This document shows, piece after piece, positions 11,001-23,000 of a DNA stretch of 64,000 nucleotides. How positions within the stretch are numbered: position 1 is the stretch's first letter; the number at the start of each line of letters is the position of its first letter. This DNA comes from Limnephilus marmoratus. Lineage: Eukaryota > Arthropoda > Insecta > Trichoptera > Limnephilidae. The notes under the pieces are model-generated. The model was not told the origin of the DNA and searched no databases. It was given only the letters and a program-made list of their open reading frames with translations. Location: assembly GCA_917880885.1 (NCBI GenBank), contig OU862907.1, positions 65,777,072 through 65,841,071 of the forward strand. Reading direction: 5' to 3'. The position numbers were made by a program, and so were the translations under genes.

Positions 11001-14000
11001 TTGTGCGCTTTAGAAAGCTTAGAAAAAAAAAATTTAGTTAATAAAATAATAGCACCTTGTAAATCACCCTTATTAACCTGTCAAAGGCCGTTTTCTAACA
11101 AGAAATTCCCTTTTCGTTATTTGTTTTTGGGGTGTTATGCTACCTCCTTCTTTAGCCAACGTTTCGGACATCGTTGCAAGGTCCATCATCAGGGCAGATC
11201 CGGCAGATCCCTAAAAAAAGAAATTCCCTAACAAAACACCACTTTGAATTTTGAATTGAATGTTTAGTGGATTAATTTTGAGCTATTGTATATTTTATTG
11301 ACCGAAACACGTTCCTAGAACAATAAACTATGTACCAAAACAATATTACTTGTGTTAATTTGATAAATTGATAGGTTTTACGATGTTTTCGTCAAGTATC
11401 ACTTTGACAGATTTAATTGCGGTATATCGAACTGATGTCCTCTATATTGACTATAAAATACGGGTGCTGGGTTTCTAGTCTATTCAGCAGTCCAAGAAAG
11501 TGTAAGGTTGAAAGTCAAAAGCGATTGCAGTTTTCAGGTAGTAAGAAGTGGTGCAAGAAGGTAGAGGCGGTCAGAGTAGGATGTTGCGCGACGATTGAAG
11601 TTCGGATAAGACTGACTTGACCCGAGTTTTGGCGCTCTATATATACGCTGCCGCGTGACCGTGCGCAGTATTGGTTGGCGCTTGACAGAACTGCCCCTTG
11701 AATGTTGGTGCATTTCTTTGCAGCTTCGTGTACTCTTAAATAAGGATTAAATGATAATTTTGGATTATACACGCAACACCACTCTCTTTTCCGCTCCATC
11801 TCGTGCAAACCACTTCTTTCTAGCATTTTTATTAACTTCAGAAAAAAATGTACAATATTAACCAGCGGGTATTTAGCCCGACATCAGTGTGAAAAACCCT
11901 TATATCTATTTAATGACAACATTTACATATTTAATTTTATGGCAATTGTATGGACGCGAGTCCAGCCTTTCAATCTATATATTTTTATTTAACGTAGCTC
12001 TGGCAGGACTCGCGTAAATTTAATATTAATCACACACAAAATATTTATAGACAGATAATTAGCCAGCCATTTAAGAAGAAGCTCGTTGATTGGCTGGCCG
12101 TACAGTTTAGAGAAGTAGAGTGGGGGGGGAGGTGACGTGTTTAGAACGGGCGCTCGGTTGGTCTCGAATGGTCGGGGAGGGGGTAACATAAATACCCGCA
12201 GCATGTGCAAAGCGACCTCATTCGTCCTTGGACGGCCATGCTGACGGCCATGCTGGGCGGCCATTCTTCGTATTGGATTGGTTCCACATTCGATACATGC
12301 GGCAAATTTGACATTTGAATTCCACAGTTAAGAGGACATAGGTAGAGAAAACCAGAAATATGTCATTTTCAAAAAAGTTTTTAGACGTATTGACTCTTTT
12401 CCACAAAAAATTATAAATGGATTTCGAAAGATTGTTCTTTTATCTAGCATAGTTATGTAATAAATTTTTAGATTTTTTTTTAATTTTTAGTATAATAAGG
12501 TTATTCCATAGGTCGTTGGCAGATTTGTTAAATTTTCAAAAAAGTTTTTGTATTATACCACACCCATTTCAAATAATATAATCATGCAGTAAAATAAATC
12601 AATACATTATCTAGCAAAGTTATGTCTTAGAATTTTAATTTTAGTTTCAATAAAATCATTAAAAAATATATACGTACATGTGTTTCTTGACGAAAATTAG
12701 TCAGTTTGTGTATTTATTTGCGGACTAATAAACTAATATATTTCTGATTTTTTTACATACTTATTTTGCTAAGACATTATTGACAAATCATAAATAATTT
12801 TGATCGAAAAATAATTTTTGGAAGTATTTAATATTTAATATTTACAGCGTCGCAATTCACCATTTTTATCAGAGCGCCGTAACAGAAATATCACAGCTCA
12901 TTGCGGCCCGAAGAGCGGCCAGAAGAAGACGTGTCCGCGCCGCTCTAAATCAAACAGTTTGAAATGATGAATTGAATACGAACTCTGAATACCTACGTCT
13001 TCCTTGTTTCGTATTGGTAAAATCTATAGGTTGACCGAATACTTTCATACTAAAATTTTTGAAATTTCGAATATTTTTTTATTGTTATGTGAATACTGAA
13101 CAAGAGTCCCAACTGTTCCAAAATATATATTTAAAAAAATATATTGTAAATTATTGCTACGTTGCACAAGAGTCACAACTGCTCCAAATTTTTTATTTTT
13201 TATTATTGTCAACTAGCCGGTTCCCGGCACCCGTTGCTATGCCATTTAATACAGAAATTCTACCTGCGTGTCCTTTCCCATTCTTCCCTACCCCTTCCCG
13301 TTCCCCTTTCTCTCCCGCGTTCCCACTCCGCCTTCTCTACATTCCCTCTCCCCACCCCACTTCCCCCCTTCACCCGCCCCGCGACCTCCCTCCCGAGTTC
13401 CCCTCCCGGGTTCCCCTCCCCCCTCCCCCCTCCCGTGAACCCCTTACCAGAGTTCCCCTCCACCCTCCCTCATTTCATACATTCAGTCCCGATATCTTGT
13501 CCTGACAATAATGAACACAAAAAAATAATTATCCAATTTGGTGTAGTCGTTCGGAAGTTATGCGCGTACATACATTTCGGCGATTCATTTTCATTTATAT
13601 ACTAGCTGGTGCCCGGCATGCGTTGCTATGCCGTTCAAGAAAAAATTGTTTCTCCCTGCGTGTCCTTTCCCATTCGTCCCGTTCACCTTCCGCTTCCCCT
13701 TCCTCTCCCGCGTCCCCTTCCCCTCAAACGTTCCCACTCCGCCTCCTTCACCTTCCGACTCCCTACTCCACTCCTCTTCCCCCGTCCCGCCAACTCCCCT
13801 CACGAATTCCCTTCCCCCCTCCCAGGTTCCCCTCCCCCTCCCTGGTTCCCGTTCCTTTCCACCCGCGGCACCAATACCCAAGTTCCTATCCCCCCTCCCG
13901 CATTCCATACATTCAGTTCTGGTACATTTAGTTTTCAAACAGCTCACGTGCCACCCATTGAATTTTTAGTATACACATTTTATAATGCCAGAGCTCACCA

Positions 14001-17000
14001 GTAGTTATATACAAACCTTGTCCTGGCAATAACAAACACAACAAAAAAAGAATTATCCAATTTGGTGTAGTCGTTCGGAAGTTATGCGCGTACATACATT
14101 TCGGCGATTCATTTTCATTTATTAGCATTTATATATATGCCGGGTACCAACCTTTGCCATTTAATAACGAAATTGTTTCTCCCTGCGCGTCCTTTCCCAT
14201 TCGTCCCGTTCACCTTCCACCTCCCCTTCCTCTCCCGCGTCCCCTTCCCCTTTCGCGTTCCCACTCCTCCTCCACCTTCCTTCTCCTCACTCTACTCCCC
14301 CCCTTTTCCGTCCCGCGATCCCCCCTCCCGAGTTCCCCTCCCCCCTCCCATAATCACCTCCTCCCTCCCGCGGATCCCCCTCTCGAATTCCCCTCTCCCC
14401 TCCCGAGTTCCCCTCCACCCTCCCGGGTTCCCCTCCCCCCTCCTGCATTCCATACATTCATTCCCGATACATTCAGTTCTCATACAGCTCGTGTGCCACT
14501 TATTGCAATTTTATTATACAAATTTCATGATGCCAGAGCTCGTGTCCTTTCCCATTCGTCCCGTTCCCCTTCTGCCTCCCCTTCCTCTCCAACGTCCCCT
14601 TCCCCTCTCCTCACTCCCCTCGCCCGCTTCCCCTATCCCTTAAACCCCCACCCGTTTTCCTCTCCCCCCTCCCGAGTTCCCCTCCCACCTCCCGGGTTCC
14701 CCTCCCCAACCCATCACGCGGGCCCCCTCTCCCGAGTTCCCCTCCCTTGTCCCCCTCCCCTTCCCTCCCTCATCCTTCACCCCTCTCCCATCCGCCACCT
14801 CCTCCCGCATTCCATACATTCACTCCCGGTACATTCAGTTTTCAAACAGTTTGCGTGGCACCAATTGCAATTTTATATACAAATTTCATAATGCCAGAGC
14901 TCACCAGTATATACAGAAACCTTTAGTCCAGTCAAGGAAGGGGGTGTAGAGTGCGTGAGCAGGGACCTAAGCGATTCCTTCAGAAACTTGTTTAGGGTGC
15001 TTAGGATGTGAACATACTAAAAATCCTGACGTCTAGGTGGTGAGCTAGGGGGGGAAGGGGGAGGGGGAGGTCCCAATTTTCGGGTTTCCGCTTATATCTC
15101 AAAAACGGTGCGCCGCAGAGGAAAATTTTTTGGTAATAAGTAAAAGCTGATAAAATTATCTACAACTTTTATTCTATACGTAATTTTCGAAATCCCAGCC
15201 ATTTTCGAGTTATTCGCTCCACAAATGTATATATTTTCGAAAAAAATCATTTTACCTCACATTTTTCATCAAACATTCCTTCATATCGTCTAAAATATTC
15301 ATCAAAGAAAAAAATTTATTCGAAAGAAGTTGTAAAGAATTTAATTTTCTTTTAGAATATATAGACATATGTAAATTTATCTTCAACCGTTCAACATTTA
15401 CAGCAATTTGAAGTTTTTTCGTAAAATGTTGTCATTTTCAGAAAGAGCTGTTTTTATCTTATTACTGACACACAACACTTGTTCGTTCGCCTAATAATAT
15501 GTGTGACCACACTTTAAAACCAGTTATTAAATAAAATAGGTAAAAATCATATTACTTGAAAAATACATAATTGTATTTTATAATCATAATGTTTATTCTA
15601 TTTCGTTACATTAAGCACATAAAATTATAGATCTCATTGTTATCACTGTTCTCAATAACATCATGTTACATTCTCATCCTCCTTGGACGTGGGGGTCCTC
15701 GCAAGCGTTGTTCATCCATGGCATCTTCATCCTCAGTATTGGATGGTTCTTGCTGAATGGGCTCTATGTCGTCGTCATCGTCGTCCTCGGCAACAGGCAC
15801 GCTATTGAGGCATCTCCCTTGGCAGGAGACTCGGAGACACGCTGCAGAACAGGTCAGCATTGCTTTTCGGCATCCACATTTGCCAATTGCACAATCCCTG
15901 GTGCAGCGGCAAAATATCATATTTAGAAGGACCTCCGGCGCTGGTGGATCTTTTGTTGTATTTGGCATCAGGGTCTCTCCTTCATGTTTCCACCCCCATT
16001 ATTCAGGGGGCAGCTCAATCGGTGCACTGGGAATGCTGTTTAACTGCGTTCTCTGTTGGAGGGAGGGAGCTGATGTCAGGCTTCATATTTGCCACCAACC
16101 CTGTGAACGACTAAAAGCGGTACTGGTTAAGGAAGGTCTGTCTTTTTGGCGCCGCATACCATTTCAGGAAACATTTATTTCCAGCCTCTTCAACCTCGCC
16201 GTGAGTAGAGGAGGGGTTATAAAGATCATTGCCGCTTGCTTGATGAATTCTGACTCCAAGTACAATTTTGAGAAGCCCACCTTGCTTCTCCTGAAAGTTG
16301 CAGATGTTGTGTCGCAGCCGGTAAATGAATGTAAGAACAGGATGTGTTCAAATGCACGGTGCTGCATCTTTTGGATGGACAGTGGCATTGTTTTGGTTTT
16401 CCCTCGTCCGTTGTCAGCAGCAGAATATCTTGGGTGGGAGGAGTGGAAGCAATCAAAAGGAAGTGAAAGCTTCTCACAAAACTGTGAGAGGAATGTTCCA
16501 CAGCAATCTTCACAACAAGGAAGTCAGCATCATGTCCTGAAGAGTCTGTATCCCATTCTCCCGAAGCTTCGTCTGTAGTAAAGAGATGAAGTTACTTTTG
16601 TTGGTAGGATTGGATAACAAATCTTCCTTTTTAACGGGTATTGAAGTGTTCCAAGTCAAATTGATGTCAGCTGACCTTCTCAGTCTGTATCATCGCATCT
16701 GTTATTGTGATTTTGTACCGTTGGCTGGGTTTGGGTACCAATCAAATACCACAGTGTGAGTCATCCAGGATAGTGGTGGTTGACGTAGTTGATGTAACGA
16801 TCACAAATTGTGACAAGGAAGGCATCTTTTTGCCAAATTACTCTGTGTAGTAGAAATTTTCCGTCCACAACTATGTTCACCTGAGACAGTAGACCAGTTT
16901 TTTGGTAGGCTCGAATAAGCTGTACAGGACAGATTTAGTTGTCTTCCACATCCCACCTTCATTGAACAGTGCCAAGGGAAATGGGGCCAACTCATACTCA

Positions 17001-20000
17001 AAGAATTTCTTCAAATCCTCATCTGATCGTTTGCTTATACACATCCGGTGAAACAGAAATGTTGGGTCAACTGCAACCTTTTCATCGTGATTTTTTATCG
17101 ACGAGCTGACAGAAGACATTGGGAATTGACATTATTTCATTGGCTTGTGGGAAGGGAGGATGTGCATCAAACCACTGACTGAGTTTGAAAATGTCTGCTG
17201 CATCTTTACTTCGGTGGGCTTGTCCGAGGTCCTTGTGTTGTTACTGGACGTGAAGACTCCACAATACTCTTCAAGGGAAGTGCAGATCTCATGAGTTGCG
17301 CTCATACCAACTAACCACTTCTAGTACATTGTGCAAAATACCTCTGCCTCCTGTTATGCCTTCTCGGCTTTTGAATGATAGCATCAATGTGGTTTCCATG
17401 GTCATATCTGATCATACGCCTTACTAAAAGAGCGTCGCATAATCGTCGTTGCACGTCGGTGTGTCAGTAATAAGATAAAAACAGCTTTTTCTGAAAATGA
17501 CGACATTTTACGCAAAACCTTAAAATTGCTGTAAATATTTACTGGTTGGAGACTTATTTGCATATGTATATATATTCTAAAAGGGAATTAAATTTATTAC
17601 AACTTCTTATAAATAAATTTCTTTCTTTGATGAATATTTTAGACGATATGAAGGAATGTTTGATGAAAAATGTGAGGTAAAATAATTTTTTTCAAAAATA
17701 TCTACATTTGTGGAGCGTGTAAGTCAAAAATGGACGTGATTTCGAAAATTACGTAAAGAATAAAAGTTGTAGATAATTTTATGAGCTTTTTTTACTTATC
17801 CTTAGGAAATTTTCATGTGTGACGCACCGTTTTTGAGATATAAGCGGAAACCCGAAAATTGGGACCTCCCCCGCCCCCCCTTCCCCCTAGCTCACAACCA
17901 AGACGTCAGGACTTTTAGTATGTTCACACCCTAAGCACCCTAAACAAGTTTCTGGAGGAATCGCTTAGGTCCCTGCTCACGCACTCTACACCTCCTTTTG
18001 GAGCATTTATTGACTGGACTACTTTGCGGGCGTGCTCACAACAACTCACCAAAGTTTCATCGCAATCGGATGAACGGTTAGCAATTCACAGGAAAGTATG
18101 TAGAACAGTTTATATGGGAGAATTAAATTGTTGATTTTACTATCTTCCTCGCAACTTTTCCATATTTTCTCAACGTTTAAACCTTTCCTGGACTACGACA
18201 AACATTTCAAAACCAAAATCAGCTAAATCGGCCCAGCCGTTCTCGAGTTTTAGTGAAACTTTTATATAGGGGGGGGGGGGGGTAAAAGAGGCGGGGGGGT
18301 GGAGGGTGGTTAGAGGTTGTGGGGTGAGAGGGGGAGGGGGTTGAGAGGGATGGGGGGTAGGCTTTTTTATATCCATTTTTCGTATTACAAAAATAACAAA
18401 CATGAGAATCGGGTATGGGTACCACCGCCCCGGGAACCATTTTTTTGATAACCAACACGTCTGCCGTAGGTCATCCTTAGTGGTTCGCAACGTTTGGTGA
18501 CTAGCAGGGGTGCCTGGGTTCATGGGGTGAGGTTTTTTCAGGTCTTGGCGGCGGATGCGTCTGCGCACCAGCTGCATGGCAGGTTGGATCTAGAGAAAGT
18601 GGTTGAGGGAGTCCCTTTGACTTCTCCAGCCTTACTCTCTCGGAACATCGCTTTGCACCGCAGTGGGAGGGATGGATTCATACATCCGCTCTCCTGGACA
18701 CGCTGACCCCCACATTTCTACCCACCCCTAATACCCTTTCCTTCTCAGAAGATCCTCTCCTCCCTTTCCCTGAAATGAACCTTCACACAGCATCCCCAAA
18801 GAAGAGATAGGCAATGTGTCGAGCGATTGTAAAAAAAGGTCTCTCCCGATCCGGCCTTCTACGTAGTTGGTGGGGCAGATTCCACCGCCGCCGAGATCCT
18901 GACAAACCTCGCCCCATGAACCCGGGCTACCCGTACGGTGTTGATAATCCAATACATGGTTCCCGGGACGGCGGTACCCATACCCGCCTTCCAAATTACT
19001 GATACTATTTATTGACGGCCGGCGTGGTCAAGAGGTAAGGCTCTTGACTCGCAATCCGAATGTCGTGGGATCGAATCCCGGCGTGGGCAAATAAATTTTG
19101 TTTGACTAATTTGGGTTATTTCATATAAAAATAATATATTTGCGTCACGTTCCAGAGTGGAAGATACTTTAGTATCGCCCTGGTGTAAGACCACCATTCA
19201 GAATTGAAACGTTGCTAAAAATTACTTTGGCCGTGTTTGGTGACCAGATCTGAATGGCCAAGTAATTCTTCGCTTCCTCTTCACCATCTCCTGCCCTTCC
19301 CCACCACCTTCTGCCTCATACTATACCCCATAGTCATGTCATAGTCTCACTGGCTCCAGACGGGAGCATTTGGGTCTCTTGTGCGGTATTCACATAAATA
19401 TAAAATTAAAAATTATGCACACGAATAAATATTTCAAAATGAGATATTTTTTACAATCCAACTGAATATTAGGTACTCTTTTTTTCATGAATACCGCACA
19501 AGAGTCCCAACTGCTCCCGTCTGGAGCCAGTGGGACTATCACCCCCAATTGGGGTATGTTGTGAGGCTGAAGGTAGTGGGGGAGGGGAAGGAGTTAGGGA
19601 AGATGGAGGTGGGGAAGTACCTGACTTTTCAGATCTGGTCACTAAACACGGCTAAAGCCATTTCAAGTAACGTTTCAATTCTTCCACTCTAATGGCCGTA
19701 AAATAAAATGAAAAAACAAAAACCAAAATATTAAAAAAATATAACAAATTGTTTTTTTGTGAAGGTATCTACTTTATACCTACTGTGTTTATGTATCTAT
19801 TTATGTCTACGCACTTCAATACACAAATTACAAATAACTACTACTTATTAAAATTCTGGAAGCGAGAATTCAACATCTTTATCTGAACCATACTGTAGGT
19901 CCAGCTTCGCGTGAACTATAGGTACGTGAAACCCGGCTTCTAGCGGAACGAAATCTAGTTCCAAAAACGTCCGCTTGCAACGGCTGATGTGTGAGCGGTG

Positions 20001-23000
20001 CAGTCGGAATCGAAATTATGATTTGCTGGTATGACAGCCTTAAAATCATTCAAAAATATTCTGGTGTCGCCAGGTGAATTAAACTAGTGGCTATATCATC
20101 AATGATGTTGGTGCAAGCGATTATGACCTTGTCCTTTGTTGAGGCGAAAGGCCAAATGGCTGCGACAATTTCTAACTCGATTCGTTCGTATAGCGGGTGC
20201 GTGTGCGTGTGCCAAATAAATAAATTCACTGAGTAATTGCAATAGGATAAAATGGAAATGGGAATGCCAAAAACTTACCACTGCACTTTCTATCGTCAAT
20301 TTCAGGCCACTGGTTTGGTTCTTATAACTTATAATAACTGTTAATCAGTACCCAAACAACATTTCCTTCATATACGAGTACTCGTAAATGTTCCACAAAT
20401 TTCACGTTGTGGGCTGAACAATACAGCGGTTTCGCAGATTCACGAATAAAATAACAAAACATGAACAATTCACCACGTTGAACTGTCGCGGGTATCTTCA
20501 ACATTACACGTATCGAGCGTAATATAACTCTTGTGATCGATCATGTGGCGGCGGGCAATGTCACGAAAGCAACACATGTATCGGCGGGCGGTTTTACGAG
20601 CAAAACGTACATGTAGTGACGGCCGCGTCTGGTCATAATACAATAATAAATTTTGTAATTGCAATTTTTTAAGGTGCAAGTAATGCGAACAAAGCACACT
20701 TCGTTTTTGGCAATTTATATAGGTAGGAATTGGAAAGGGAACAAAGCAGTTACTCAGTTTCTATCATAGACAACAAATGATTTAAATCCAAACTGGCACA
20801 ACCATCCTTAACACAAATTCTGTACACAGCAGGGTCAAAATCGCTTTCAAAAATATTTTTTTCGAAATTTTTTCCGCGCGCATGTCAGAGGTTAACGATG
20901 TTCCCTTGTAACAAGAGATAAGATAAGCAAGAGATTATCAGATAAGCAAGATTACATATAAACAAGAGATTATCTTATTGGTATCGATGATTTTCAGATA
21001 TAATCTGTTGCCAATATTTTGTTGATATTCTATTTCAATAATTATATGTATTTTTCTAATTGTAAAATATTTTGTAATATCTTACAGTATTTTATTTTCA
21101 TTTTTGTAAAGTTCTAAATATAAGTACTAAGGGTGGGTTTCTTCATTTACCGAGAATGCTAAATGCAATGCTAATTGTAAAAGTAAACGGTCAAAAACAT
21201 AGAAATGGGTTTTTTCATTTGACATTTACCGTTTACTTTCACCTTACATCTTACAGTCCCACAATGGTGCTGCAAATGCGAAAGTAAAGGTAACCAAAAT
21301 GGCGGCCGTTGTCTAAATGTCACTTTGGTGACAGTTCAGAGATTTTCTTGCTATGTATTTTACAGTATTTGCTAGTATTTTATCATTATGATCGCAACAA
21401 GTGATAGTTAATCAGGTTCTGACGATGAACTAATAATTAATTATATGACGCGACGTGTAAAGGGACGATATACGCAGGAATTTCTATCTAATGGAAGACC
21501 TAGATTTCGTGTTGCCGATTTCGCGTTAATAAAGAAACTGCTCGACTTTTGGCTACATTAATTGCAGATATGATATGATATGTTATTCGAAAGAATTACT
21601 CATTGCAAATAATTTTATTAAAATTTAAAACGTGATCCCTGAGACGTATGTGTGGTAAAACAATGTACGATCGTGTGAGAAATGTGGATATCCGAAAAGA
21701 ATGTACCTAAGGTTGATGTAAGCATAATGCGTAAGATTAAGAAAGGGACCCTCAGATGGTTTGGGCATGTAGAGCGAATGAACGAAGAAAGTAGTGTAAG
21801 AAGAATATACGACGCGAATGTGAATGGTAGAAGAAGTCGGGGACGTCCGAGGAAGACATGGCACGATCAAGTGAATCAGATCAGTCAGAATAATAGAAGA
21901 GAATGTATGAGACGATGTACGAATGTGAGTGAGGCAAAGAGTGTGTGCCAAGACCGAGTTGTTTGGCGGTCCGTCCTCTCTGCCTACCCCTGCGGGGAAA
22001 CGGCGTGATGGTTAGTTAGTTAGTTAAAACGTGAAACAAACAACAACGCAACCATAGATGAAGCAATTCGCACACAATGTTTGACATTTATTGTGTGGGT
22101 TGCCACATGAAAAAAATACATACACAGTTCCCAATACGAAAATGTGGGAATTAGGTTAGTTTTTATGCTGTCATCCCTATTTACTTTTACCTAAGCAGTT
22201 GGCATCGTGAAAAAACCCATTTTGCCGTAAATGTCAAATGCACTGCGAAAGGAACTGTAAACTGCTAAGCTAAAGTAGAGTGCAAATGAAGAAACCCACC
22301 CTTAGACTAGCTCCCCATTAGACCCGAGAATATTTCTCTACTAATTGGGTAACCATAAAACCTTACAGTGTAACATAATGTAACATATTATTATATTATT
22401 ATTGTAAACATTTACTTTTCTTCTAAATAAAAAAAATAAATTTAAAAAAAAAACAATGGTTAGCTCTCCACGCAGCGCAGAATCGCGAGAAGTAGAGGAG
22501 CAAAGTCCACCATGGAAAGTGGAGTGGAGGTCAAGATCCTCATTAATAAGAAACCGACTTAAGAAGAAGAATTTATAATGATACGAAATAAATAAAACAC
22601 AAACCTGTCTCCGATTTTCCCTGTCCACCAGTCTCCGTTCTTCTCGATGACGTGGATGAGTTCTCCGGCCTGGAAGACCAGGTCTCCGGGTTCCTGGGAG
22701 TTGTACGGGTATGCCGCCGTGTAGAAGCCGGTCTGACCTGAAAGCCACAGAACAATCAGCCATTTGTCAGCATGCCAAATTTCAGCTCTCCAAGATGAAC
22801 GGTTTAAAAGTTACAGCAAAAATTATAAAATAATCTGCTAATAACCCGCTCAGCAGGTTTTTGCTGCTAGGCCCTGCGGGCGGCTTTTGGTTCAGCTTCG
22901 CCCAGTTTGAGTGTTGGTGACCATTTTATAAATCCGATAGGAACTGGTTCCAAAATTAGCTGATTCCTCGGATCCACTGTAATCCAGTGACAGCTAGTCT

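Noticed and set aside
13059..14891. Several long Pro/Ser-rich open frames (up to 245 codons) on the plus strand
   Set aside because: They are by-products of C/T-rich minisatellites in Helitron-like repeats; overlapping frames are equally open and no domain is present.
15757..16578. 273-codon plus-strand open frame
   Set aside because: It is antisense to recognisable minus-strand protein fragments and resembles nothing itself.
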